Shown in pieces: positions 1 through 5,968 of a DNA stretch of 7,035 nt. Position 1 is the first letter of the stretch. Every line of letters starts with the position of its first letter. The stretch comes from Clostridiales bacterium (lineage in GTDB: Bacteria > Bacillota > Clostridia > Christensenellales > Aristaeellaceae), in contig JAAZAQ010000361.1 of assembly GCA_012514225.1 (NCBI GenBank), forward strand, positions 1 to 7,035. Direction: 5' to 3'. Under the pieces are notes generated by a model. It was not told the DNA's origin, searched no databases, and was given only the letters and a program-made list of their open reading frames with translations. Made by a program: the position numbers and the translations under genes.

Positions 1-398
1 ACGCCGATGCGGGCGCGGGGGAAGGCGTCGCTGCCGGTCATCTCCAGGATGCTGCGCCAGCCGTTGTGCGTGCCGGCGCCGCCCTTGGCGCGGATGCGCA
101 TCACGCCGGGCGCCAGGTCGACGTCGTCGGAGAACACCATCACGTCCTCCGGCGCCAGTTTGTACCAGTTCATCAGGGCCACCAGCGCCTCGCCGGACAG
201 GTTCATGTAGGTGGCGGGCTTGAGCAGCGCGACGCGCTCGCCGTTGAACCGCCCCTCGTACAAAAGGCCCTTCAGCTGGCGCCTGGGCGCCTGCAAGCCC
301 AGGCTCCCGGCGGCCTCGTCCAGGGCTAAAAAGCCGACGTTGTGCCGGCTTAGCTCATATTCGGGGCCCGGGTTTCCCAGCCCCACCAGCGCCCTCAT
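1..398 (-). CDS. pth: Peptidyl-tRNA hydrolase (aminoacyl-tRNA hydrolase), 3' end missing
   Basis: Cytosolic enzyme that cleaves the ester bond of peptidyl-tRNAs released from stalled ribosomes, recycling tRNA. The N-terminal 132 residues are visible; the family is usually about 185-200 residues, so roughly the last third lies left of position 1. The protein opens MRALVGLGNPGPEYELSRHNVGF, with the family GLGNPG signature. Catalytic and substrate-binding residues by alignment from memory to E. coli Pth are N9, H19 (the catalytic His of RHN), N66 (in TYMNLSG), D91 (in SDDVDL) and H111-N112 (in GTHNG, a form common in Firmicutes). The start is ATG 398-396, preceded by GGGGAG at 413-408 with 9 nt spacing. 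This ATG overlaps the purR stop as ATGA, so the gene is probably translationally coupled to purR and driven by its promoter. Apart from the missing end nothing looks damaged. Confidence 0.96.
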   Translation of the reverse strand, partial: MRALVGLGNPGPEYELSRHNVGFLALDEAAGSLGLQAPRRQLKGLLYEGRFNGERVALLKPATYMNLSGEALVALMNWYKLAPEDVMVFSDDVDLAPGVMRIRAKGGAGTHNGWRSILEMTGSDAFPRARIG

Positions 399-1228
399 CG
401 CGCTTCGCTCCCCGCTTCCTCCAGCCAGGAGGCGACGCGCACGCGCATCGGCGCGCCGATGCCGTCGCCGGTAAAGGTGAGCAGCGGCCATTCGGGCAGG
501 CTGGTCAGCGGCTGTTCGCGCTCCTGGGCCAGCATGAAGGCCAGCGCCGCCACCCGGGTGTTGAACTCCCGCATCAGGGCGACCATGCCCAGCGCGGTGC
601 CGCCGTGGCGCATGAAGTCGTCCACAATCAGCGCGCGCTGGCCCTCCCTGACCGCCCGGCGGGAGAGGGACATGGTCTCGATGCCGCCCTTGCCGTCGGG
701 GAAGCTGATGTTGACCGCGCTGCCCTCGTACACCTTGCTGCTGCGCCGGGCGATGACCAGGGGCACGTTGAGCGCGTCCGCCGTCATCATGGCGACCGGA
801 ATCCCCTTGGTCTCCATGGTCAGGACGAAATCCACGCCCAGGTCGTAGCAGGGCTCCGCCAGGATGGCGCCCATCTTGCGGGTGAGCACGGGGTTGGCCA
901 GCAGGTCGGACAGGTACAAAAACCCGCCGGGCAGGGAGCGGCCCGGATCGTTGAGCGCCTCGGCGGCGCCCCGGAGCACCTCGCGAGCCTCCGCCCGGGA
1001 CAGCCCGGGCCGGAACAGCACGCCGCCCGCGGCGCCTGTCACCGTCAGCACCCTGCCCAAGCCATGCTCCGCAACGGTCTTCCCAATCAGCGCGACGTCC
1101 TCGCTGATGGAGGACTTGGCCGCCTGAAACCGCTCACAGAAAACCGGGTAGGGGATAATCTGGTTGGGGCTGTCCGACAGCATCCGGGTCATCGCGACCA
1201 GCCGCTCGCTCCGCTTCGCCTTTTCCAT
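395..1228 (-). CDS. purR: PurR, PRPP-responsive purine operon repressor (Bacillus type)
   Basis: A 277-residue cytosolic transcription factor; B. subtilis PurR is 285. Residues 1-72 form the winged-helix DNA-binding domain (SERLVAMTRML, then FQAAKSSISEDVALI, closely matching the Bacillus AKSSISED stretch). Residues 75-270 form a type I phosphoribosyltransferase fold used to sense PRPP, not for catalysis. Its PRPP loop is LIVDDFMRHGGT at about 200-211, and GAAGG (65-69), LPGGFLYLSD (99-108) and METKGIP (138-144) also match the family. In this family PRPP binding releases the repressor from PurBox DNA. The start at 1228 is chosen because GAGGTG (1240-1235) lies 6 nt upstream. The reading frame stays open to 1774, but the next upstream ATG (1258) sits inside the promoter -10, so the longer form is not credible. 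The stop overlaps the pth start by 4 bp. A PurBox-like site upstream suggests autoregulation. Confidence 0.95.
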   Translation of the reverse strand: MEKAKRSERLVAMTRMLSDSPNQIIPYPVFCERFQAAKSSISEDVALIGKTVAEHGLGRVLTVTGAAGGVLFRPGLSRAEAREVLRGAAEALNDPGRSLPGGFLYLSDLLANPVLTRKMGAILAEPCYDLGVDFVLTMETKGIPVAMMTADALNVPLVIARRSSKVYEGSAVNISFPDGKGGIETMSLSRRAVREGQRALIVDDFMRHGGTALGMVALMREFNTRVAALAFMLAQEREQPLTSLPEWPLLTFTGDGIGAPMRVRVASWLEEAGSEAR

Positions 1229-1234
1229 GCCGTT

Positions 1235-1240
1235 CACCTC
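1235..1240 (-). promoter_or_regulatory. Ribosome binding site deciding the purR start
   Basis: GAGGTG on the minus strand, 6 nt before ATG 1228. It fixes the purR start against a frame that stays open for another 182 codons upstream. Confidence 0.85.
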
Positions 1241-1256
1241 GTTGTTCCTTCCGCCC

Positions 1257-1285
1257 ATTATACCATACAACGCAAACGATTTCAC
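1257..1285 (-). promoter_or_regulatory. purR-pth promoter, sigma-A type with extended -10
   Basis: Read on the minus strand: -35 GTGAAA (1285-1280, 4 of 6 to TTGACA), a 17-bp spacer, and a perfect -10 TATAAT (1262-1257). The -10 is preceded by TGG, giving an extended -10 (TGGTATAAT). Transcription should begin near 1250, leaving a leader of about 22 nt that contains the GAGGTG ribosome binding site. A weak second PurBox half-site would fall between the -35 and -10. Confidence 0.85.
1268..1280 (+). promoter_or_regulatory. Possible degenerate second PurBox, inverted
   Basis: The plus strand reads CAACGCAAACGAT, 8 of 13 matches to the PurBox consensus and opposite in orientation to the strong box, from which 18 bp separate it. 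In B. subtilis the two boxes are inverted, usually 16-17 bp apart, and the second is often weaker. The spacing here is about 1 bp long and the match is modest, so this is tentative. It would lie between the purR -35 and -10, where binding would block polymerase. Confidence 0.35.
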
Positions 1286-1298
1286 GCTTTTTTCTAGG

Positions 1299-1311
1299 AA
1301 AGTTCGCATTT
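1299..1311 (-). promoter_or_regulatory. PurBox-like operator upstream of the purR promoter
   Basis: The minus strand reads AAATGCGAACTTT, matching 12 of 13 positions of the B. subtilis PurBox consensus AWWWCCGAACWWT (recalled); only position 5 differs (G for C). It starts 14 bp upstream of the purR -35 and about 70 bp from the start codon, the kind of position PurBoxes occupy in Bacillus. It stands out as an AT-rich patch in GC-rich DNA directly before a purR gene. Predicted role: PurR binding and autoregulation, relieved by PRPP. Confidence 0.75.
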
Positions 1312-1350
1312 CCGGGCACCCCCGTCGGGCCCGGCCCCAGGCGAGGATTG

Positions 1351-1379
1351 TTGTGGGGGAACGCGGGATATGGTAGTAT
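1351..1379 (+). promoter_or_regulatory. Candidate promoter for the rightward four-gene operon
   Basis: -35 TTGTGG (1351-1356, 3 of 6), a 17-bp spacer, -10 TAGTAT (1374-1379, 4 of 6) with the extended -10 element TGG directly upstream. Predicted transcription start near 1386, with a leader of about 20 nt. The -10 area (TATGGTAGTATGG) resembles that of the divergent purR promoter (TATGGTATAATGG). It is weaker than the purR promoter by consensus match. Confidence 0.5.
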
Positions 1380-1408
1380 GGCGGCAGAGACAAGGGAGGA
1401 GGCACATG

Positions 1409-2941
1409 ATGCGCGCAAAGGTGATTCTGTTGGCTGCGCTGGTGCTGTCGCTGCTGCTGCCCGGTTTTTCCGCGGGCGCGGAAGGCTATACGTTCGAGAG
1501 CATCCACGCGGGCGTCACCCTGCCCGAAGGCGTCTACGAGACGGTGCTCACGCCGGGGAACCTGAAGGACAACGAGGCGTTCATCGTTTCCCGCGGTTTC
1601 ACGGTGGAAGGCCTGGCCGCGGATTTTGAGGCGCGCGGCGTGCTGCTCCAGGCCTATGACCAGGAGGAGGACCGGGTGCTGGTGGTCACGGCGCTCCAGG
1701 ACGTGGACGCGCAGCGGATTTTCGACGTCAACGCGCACGGGACGGACGTCCGCGCGGCCTACCGCATCTCCCACGGCCCCCGGGGTTCCTGGGTGGTGCT
1801 GGGCTACCGTTACGACGCCGTCTCATGGAAGAATTTCGCAAAAATCGGCCGTTTCCTCCAGCTGCGCTATGAGTACCGCGAGGGCGGCGACCTGGTGCGC
1901 AGGGGATACCAGCGCCGCACCGTCCGCAACGGCTATTCCATCACGGTCGACATGCAGGTGTTCGGCCGGCAGTTGAAGGGCGGGGACAATACCGCGCTCA
2001 ACAAGGTGTTCAACACCTTCACCTTCAGCAAAATCCTGCCCCTGCCGCCGCTTCCCATCACCCTGGACGAGACGGCGACGGCCCCCGTCGAAACCAGCAA
2101 GCCGTCCTTCACCATGAAGGGGAAGACCAAGGCGGGCGCCTCCATGACGGCGGTGGTCATGTCCTTTTCGACCGGCGCCTCCAAGGTGTTCGAAACCGTC
2201 GCCAACAAGGCGGGCAACTATACGCTGCCCATCGACCTGCCGGGCGAGGACGTCTACCTGATGACCCTGACCGTCCATTCCGAGGGTCTGGAAGACCTTT
2301 CCAAGGCCTACAACATCCGCTACCAGGCAGGCCTGCTGCCTGTCCAGATTACCGGCGCGCCGCCCGCGGAGCTGCTGTCGGACGAGCTCGTCCTCTCCGG
2401 CGTCACCACCGAAAGCGGCGTTTCCGCGCGGCTGACGGTTAACGGGGTGGAAACCGTGAAGAACGTGCCGCGCAGCGGCGCCTTCAGTTTCCCCATCGAC
2501 ACCTCCCGCGAAGGCGTTTACGACATCCGGCTGACCCTGTCCAAGAAGGGCCTCCAGGACCGGACCTTCCAGTACCAGACCAACCGATTCCTCAACGAGC
2601 AATCGCGGCAGGACGCGGTCAGGCAGTCCGCCGCCAGCCCGGGGTATGCCGAGCTGCTTTCAAACCCCGACGCCTACGACGGCCAGACGCTCACCTACGA
2701 GGGCTATATTACCAAAGTGGAGAACGCGGACGGCGAATGGCTGCTGCGCTTCGCGCTGCGCAAGACGGACCAGGGCTTTGAGGATTTGATGGTGCTCAAC
2801 GCCGAGACGGAGCCCGCTTTCGCCATTGACACCCCGGTGCGCGTCTATGGCAGGATGGTGGGGCTGTCGGTCGGCACGGACGCGGCGGGCCGGGAGGAGC
2901 GCCTGCCCAAGCTTCAGTTGCTGCCGGCAGCGGGGGAGTGA
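1409..2941 (+). CDS. Exported protein with two tandem Ig-like repeats and a C-terminal OB-like domain
   Basis: A 510-residue predicted secreted protein of unknown function. Residues 1-24 are a signal peptide (MRAKV, a hydrophobic core LLAALVLSLLL, likely cleavage after SAGA). There is no lipobox, and no cysteine anywhere, which suits an extracytoplasmic protein. Residues 27-210 are a beta-rich region I do not recognise. Two related repeats follow at about 225-306 and 314-393; each holds a [LF]PID segment, then VY..[LT].V/L and a GL[EQ]D turn, as in Ig-like or Big-type adhesive modules. Residues about 413-505 (YAELLSNPDAYDGQTLTYEGYITKV) resemble the tRNA_anti-like OB fold found in clostridial exported proteins. 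AGGAGG (1397-1402) is 6 nt from ATG 1409 and 3 nt from the adjacent ATG 1406, so either may be used. It is probably the first gene of an operon with the PRPP synthetase 45 bp downstream; that pairing is unexplained. Confidence 0.85.
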   Translation: MRAKVILLAALVLSLLLPGFSAGAEGYTFESIHAGVTLPEGVYETVLTPGNLKDNEAFIVSRGFTVEGLAADFEARGVLLQAYDQEEDRVLVVTALQDVDAQRIFDVNAHGTDVRAAYRISHGPRGSWVVLGYRYDAVSWKNFAKIGRFLQLRYEYREGGDLVRRGYQRRTVRNGYSITVDMQVFGRQLKGGDNTALNKVFNTFTFSKILPLPPLPITLDETATAPVETSKPSFTMKGKTKAGASMTAVVMSFSTGASKVFETVANKAGNYTLPIDLPGEDVYLMTLTVHSEGLEDLSKAYNIRYQAGLLPVQITGAPPAELLSDELVLSGVTTESGVSARLTVNGVETVKNVPRSGAFSFPIDTSREGVYDIRLTLSKKGLQDRTFQYQTNRFLNEQSRQDAVRQSAASPGYAELLSNPDAYDGQTLTYEGYITKVENADGEWLLRFALRKTDQGFEDLMVLNAETEPAFAIDTPVRVYGRMVGLSVGTDAAGREERLPKLQLLPAAGE

Positions 2942-2986
2942 GCCCCTGGATCCGGACGGAACAGAGCGGTTGGAGGGATCATCGCC

Positions 2987-4198
2987 ATGAACAATTTTCT
3001 GTCGGAGTGGGACCAGAACCTCAACAACATGCCCTACGGGCCCCTGGGCGTCATCGCGATGTCGGGCATCGACGAGATGGGGAAGGATGTCAACCGCTGG
3101 CTGCTCAAATGGCATGAGCTGCAGGAATTGCAGGACCAGGAGTTCTACACCTCCCCCGGGCACGGCCGGGAGGACTTCCTGATCGAGGCGTCCTGCCCGC
3201 GCTTCGGCACCGGGGAGGGCAAGGGCGTCATCCGGGAGAGCGTGCGCGGGTACGACATCTATATCCTGGTGGACGTCTGCGCCTACAACGTCACGTACCG
3301 CATGTACGATTTCGAGGTCCCCATGTCCCCCGACGACCATTACCAGGACTTGAAGCGCGTCATCGCGGCCATCGCGGGCAAGGCCAAGCGCGTCAACGTC
3401 ATCATGCCCATGCTCTACGAGAGCCGCCAGCACCGCCGCAACACGCGGGAAAGCCTGGACTGCGCGATGATGCTGCAGGAACTGGACCGCATGGGCGTCG
3501 CCAACATCCTGACCTTCGACGCCCACGACCCCCGCGTGATGAACGCCATCCCGCTGTGCGGGTTTGAGAACGTGCACCCCACCTACCAGATGCTCAAGGC
3601 CCTGTTGCGCGAGGTCAAGGACCTGAGGCTGGATAAGGACAGCATGATGCTCGTCAGCCCCGACGAGGGCGCGGTCCAGCGCAATATCTATTATTCCTCC
3701 GTCATGGCGCTGGAGCTGGGCATGTTCTACAAGCGCAGGGACTACACCCAGGTGGTCTGCGGCCGCAACCCCATCATCGCCCACGAGTACCTGGGCGCCT
3801 CGGTGGAGGGCAAGGACATCATCGTGGTGGACGACATCCTCTCTTCCGGCGAATCCATGCTCGACCTGGCCCGCGAACTCAAGAAGCGCAAGGCCAAGCG
3901 CATCTTCTGCATCGTGACCTTCGCCTTTTTCACCAACGGCGTCCAGGAATACGACGAGGCCTACCAGCAGGGCATCATCTCCCGCGTCATCGCCACCAAC
4001 CTCACCTACCGGCCGCCGGCGCTCAAGAACGCGAAGTGGTTCGTGGAGGCGGACATGAGCAAGTATATCTCCTACCTCATCGCCACCCTCAACCACGACC
4101 GCAGCCTCAGCGCCCTGCTCAACCCCTACAACCGCATCCAGGCCCTGATGTCCCGCTACCGCGCCGAGCAGGCCGTCAGCGGCATCCGGCTGGTCTGA
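2987..4198 (+). CDS. prs: Ribose-phosphate pyrophosphokinase (PRPP synthetase), long clostridial form
   Basis: Predicted to transfer pyrophosphate from ATP to ribose 5-phosphate, giving PRPP for purine, pyrimidine, histidine and NAD synthesis. At 403 residues it is longer than the classical 310-320, with extra sequence at both ends. Landmarks against B. subtilis Prs: FGTGEGKGVIRESVRGYDIYI (73-93) matches the FSDGE/EESIRG region; MLYESRQHRR (142-151) matches the ATP-binding YGYARQDRK; FDAHDPR (177-183) holds the His matching DLH; LVSPDEGAVQR (222-232) matches IVSPDHGGVTR; KRRDYTQV (249-256) follows; VVDDILSSGES (280-290) is the PRPP loop. The loop ends SGES where classical enzymes have T(A/G)GT. 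I recall the same ending in annotated clostridial homologues of this length, so it looks like a subfamily trait. GGAGGG (2972-2977) lies 9 nt before ATG. It may be a paralogue of a classical prs elsewhere in the genome. Activity is inferred. Confidence 0.9.
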   Translation: MNNFLSEWDQNLNNMPYGPLGVIAMSGIDEMGKDVNRWLLKWHELQELQDQEFYTSPGHGREDFLIEASCPRFGTGEGKGVIRESVRGYDIYILVDVCAYNVTYRMYDFEVPMSPDDHYQDLKRVIAAIAGKAKRVNVIMPMLYESRQHRRNTRESLDCAMMLQELDRMGVANILTFDAHDPRVMNAIPLCGFENVHPTYQMLKALLREVKDLRLDKDSMMLVSPDEGAVQRNIYYSSVMALELGMFYKRRDYTQVVCGRNPIIAHEYLGASVEGKDIIVVDDILSSGESMLDLARELKKRKAKRIFCIVTFAFFTNGVQEYDEAYQQGIISRVIATNLTYRPPALKNAKWFVEADMSKYISYLIATLNHDRSLSALLNPYNRIQALMSRYRAEQAVSGIRLV

Positions 4199-4200
4199 AG

Positions 4201-4650
4201 ATGGACCGGAAACCGCAGGTGCCGCCCCTGCCCGCGCCTGGTGAAGGGCCGGGGCCCGGAGAAAAGAAACCCGGCCTGCTGGGCAAGTCCCGGGGGATGC
4301 TCCAGTCCGCCGCGGACTCGCTGACCGGCCGGGAGCTGCCGAAATTGGTGGAGGAATTCACCCGTGAAATGTCCATCCTGGCCGAGGGCCTGTCCGAGGA
4401 CCAGGCCGCGCTGCGGGAAGCCCTGAAGCTGCAGGGCGGGGGACAGGACGAGCTGGCGCAGAAACTGCGCGGCGTCGAGCAGCAGCTGGAGTCCCTGACC
4501 CGCCGCGTGGACGAGCTGGGCCGCAAGGCGGAGCGTCGGCAGAAAGGCGAGGCCGGGCTCGCCAGAATCCTCCGCCAGGCCACCTGGCTGGCGGCGGTCA
4601 TCGCCGCCGGGTTTATCGTGACAGCCCTCATCCGGCTGTTCGGAAGGTAA
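4201..4650 (+). CDS. Small coiled-coil protein with C-terminal membrane anchor, unknown function
   Basis: A 149-residue protein I do not recognise. Residues 1-26 are rich in Pro, Gly and Lys and probably disordered. Residues 40-115 are predicted helical and strongly charged, with heptad-like Leu/Val spacing over about 84-112 (LAQKLRGVEQQLESLTRRVDEL), suggesting a coiled coil. Residues 128-146 form one hydrophobic segment ending in IRLFGR. The likely topology is a tail anchor with the coiled coil in the cytoplasm. The start at 4201 lies 2 nt after the prs stop with no good ribosome binding site, so translation probably depends on coupling to prs. The same frame runs upstream to 4036, but that part overlaps prs and is rich in Pro, Arg and His, as expected for an out-of-frame reading. 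The stop is 1 nt before the next gene. Confidence 0.75.
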   Translation: MDRKPQVPPLPAPGEGPGPGEKKPGLLGKSRGMLQSAADSLTGRELPKLVEEFTREMSILAEGLSEDQAALREALKLQGGGQDELAQKLRGVEQQLESLTRRVDELGRKAERRQKGEAGLARILRQATWLAAVIAAGFIVTALIRLFGR

Positions 4651-4651
4651 A

Positions 4652-5122
4652 ATGGATTACGAAACGCTTCTGGAAACCTATCGCAAACGAAACCGCAGCG
4701 CGCTGGTGGACGGCATCACGACGGCGCTGAGCCATGTGGACGAGGTGACCGTCTCCCTGGGGTTGATGGAGGACAGCGGCCTGCTGTCGGAGCTGCTGGG
4801 CACCCTGAGCCTGGGCCTGCCGTTCGCCGTCATCGCCGTGACGGAGCAGGGCGCCGTCGTGCTGGGGCGGAAAACACAGAAGGCCGCCCTCCAGGACGCC
4901 TCCTACCGGATGCTCAAGACCGGGGCCGGCCTGGCGGCCGGGGCGGCTGTCATGGCCGCGGGCGCCGGCGCCCTGCCCGCGATTCCCGTCGCGGTCGGGG
5001 TTCGTCTCGCACTGGACCGCTACCGCAGCAGCCTGCTCACCGCGCGCCGGGTCCGCCGACGCACGGAGCGCGTCGCCGCCCTCAACGAAGCCCGCCGCGC
5101 CCGGAACCTGTCGGCTTTTTAG
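4652..5122 (+). CDS. Small Gly/Ala-rich hydrophobic protein, unknown function
   Basis: A 156-residue protein with no family I can name. Residues 1-42 are polar and helical. Residues 43-64 (LLSELLGTLSLGLPFAVIAV) are hydrophobic, and 90-119 are a Gly/Ala-rich apolar stretch with small-residue spacing (G91, G93, G97, G104, G106) of the glycine-zipper kind, so it probably associates with or inserts into the membrane. Residues 123-152 are a basic helical tail with about eleven Arg. GGAAGG (4642-4647), 4 nt before ATG 4652, lies at the end of the preceding gene, so the two small genes should be co-translated. It is the last gene of the rightward block; the facing gene ends 21 bp away. No strong terminator hairpin is visible in that gap. 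It could be a partner of the anchored coiled-coil protein, but nothing in the sequence proves this. Confidence 0.78.
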   Translation: MDYETLLETYRKRNRSALVDGITTALSHVDEVTVSLGLMEDSGLLSELLGTLSLGLPFAVIAVTEQGAVVLGRKTQKAALQDASYRMLKTGAGLAAGAAVMAAGAGALPAIPVAVGVRLALDRYRSSLLTARRVRRRTERVAALNEARRARNLSAF

Positions 5123-5143
5123 CGTTACAAAGCAGGCGCGGCT

Positions 5144-5968
5144 TTATAAGCGGCACCATTCAAACAGCTCGTCCCGCCGCCCGAGGAAGGCGGCTTTTTG
5201 ATAGCCGGCTTTCCGGATGGCGGCTTCCCCCGTCTCGTAACCCGCCGTGATGTCCCGCGCCAGGTGGCAGTCGGAGGACAGGATGACCTCCCCGCCGATG
5301 CTGCGCCAGTAGGACAGCAGGGGGTGGCTGGGATAGGGCTCGCGGGCGCCGGAGCGCGCGATGGCGCCGGTGTTGACCTCCATCAGGGAGCACCCGGTGA
5401 TTGCCGCGTCCATGGCGTCGGTCGCCGCCTTGACGTAGGCGGGGGACGAAGCGTCAAACAGGCGGCCGTCCCGGTTGTTCTTCATTACCAGGTCGAAATG
5501 CCCGATGATGTCCGGTTGGTAGGCGCTGATGTATTCGCCCAGCAGGCGATAGTAGTCCTGGGCCAGGCGCAGGCCCTCCCCGCCGTAAAAGGCCTGGACG
5601 CGGTCCCGGACCATCCCCGCGTCCCCGTCCACGGGGAAGACGCTGCCGTCGGGGCAGGCGACGTAATGGACGGAAGCGATGACGTACTCGAACGGCTCGC
5701 GGCGGGCGATGGACAGCGAGTCGCGCTCCATGCCCCGCCAGATGCGCAGGTCGCCGGCGTGCCTTTTTTGCAGCCGGCTGACTTCGTCGATATACTGACG
5801 CTCGCCCTCCCCGTCCAGCGCGTAGTCCAGGTCAAAATCCTGCAGGGCGTGGCTGGAGAAGCCCAGGCTGACGAAACCGTGCGCGATGGCGGAACGGACC
5901 ATTTCCTCCGCCGTGCTCTGGCCGTCGCAGAACTGGGTGTGCACGTGGGGGGACGAGCGCTTCAGCAT
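5144..5968 (-). CDS. PHP-family phosphatase, histidinol-phosphatase (HisJ/HisK) type
   Basis: A 274-residue cytosolic metal-dependent phosphoesterase; HisJ/HisK proteins are usually about 260-285. Predicted reaction: L-histidinol phosphate to L-histidinol, the penultimate part of histidine synthesis. PHP metal-ligand motifs occur in the expected order: H8 and H10 (PHVHTQFCDG), H40 (GFSSH), E81 (RGMERD), H101 (ASVHYV), H157 (GHFDLV), D233 and H235 (SSDCH). MEVNTGA (196-202) is also typical. ATG 5968 is preferred because GGAGG (5980-5976) lies 7 nt upstream and the conserved fold starts at once; an upstream in-frame ATG (5998) would add ten Gly/Arg-rich residues. It overlaps the upstream phosphatase gene by 7 bp and is probably coupled to it. 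No other his gene is visible here, so the exact substrate is inferred from the family only. Confidence 0.88.
   Translation of the reverse strand: MLKRSSPHVHTQFCDGQSTAEEMVRSAIAHGFVSLGFSSHALQDFDLDYALDGEGERQYIDEVSRLQKRHAGDLRIWRGMERDSLSIARREPFEYVIASVHYVACPDGSVFPVDGDAGMVRDRVQAFYGGEGLRLAQDYYRLLGEYISAYQPDIIGHFDLVMKNNRDGRLFDASSPAYVKAATDAMDAAITGCSLMEVNTGAIARSGAREPYPSHPLLSYWRSIGGEVILSSDCHLARDITAGYETGEAAIRKAGYQKAAFLGRRDELFEWCRL

Noticed and set aside
1312..1334. Inverted repeat CCGGGC / GCCCGG with an 11-nt loop between the two divergent promoters
   Set aside because: Only six GC pairs in a very GC-rich stretch, expected by chance, and outside both predicted transcripts; no U-tract for a terminator.
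1229..1774. N-terminal extension of the purR reading frame (459 residues in total)
   Set aside because: The extension is antisense to the exported-protein gene, includes the purR promoter and PurBox, and has no family resemblance. The internal ATG at 1228 has a good ribosome binding site and gives the family length.
1823..2602. 259-residue minus-strand open frame inside the exported-protein gene
   Set aside because: Composition is that of a shadow frame, with no motif and no ribosome binding site noticed; the opposite strand has a signal peptide and repeats.
2660..4096. 478-residue open frame on the minus strand opposite prs
   Set aside because: Rich in His, Val, Asp and Gly as expected for an antisense shadow of GC-rich coding sequence; the plus strand encodes a recognisable PRPP synthetase.
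4036..4200. Upstream extension of the coiled-coil protein gene into prs
   Set aside because: The added 55 residues are Pro/Arg/His-rich out-of-frame reading of prs; starting at 4201 avoids a long overlap and gives a clean gene boundary.
5123..5146. Possible terminator between the convergent genes (AAAGC / GCTTT, 7-nt loop)
   Set aside because: Only a 5-bp stem with no T-run after it; too weak to call in either direction.
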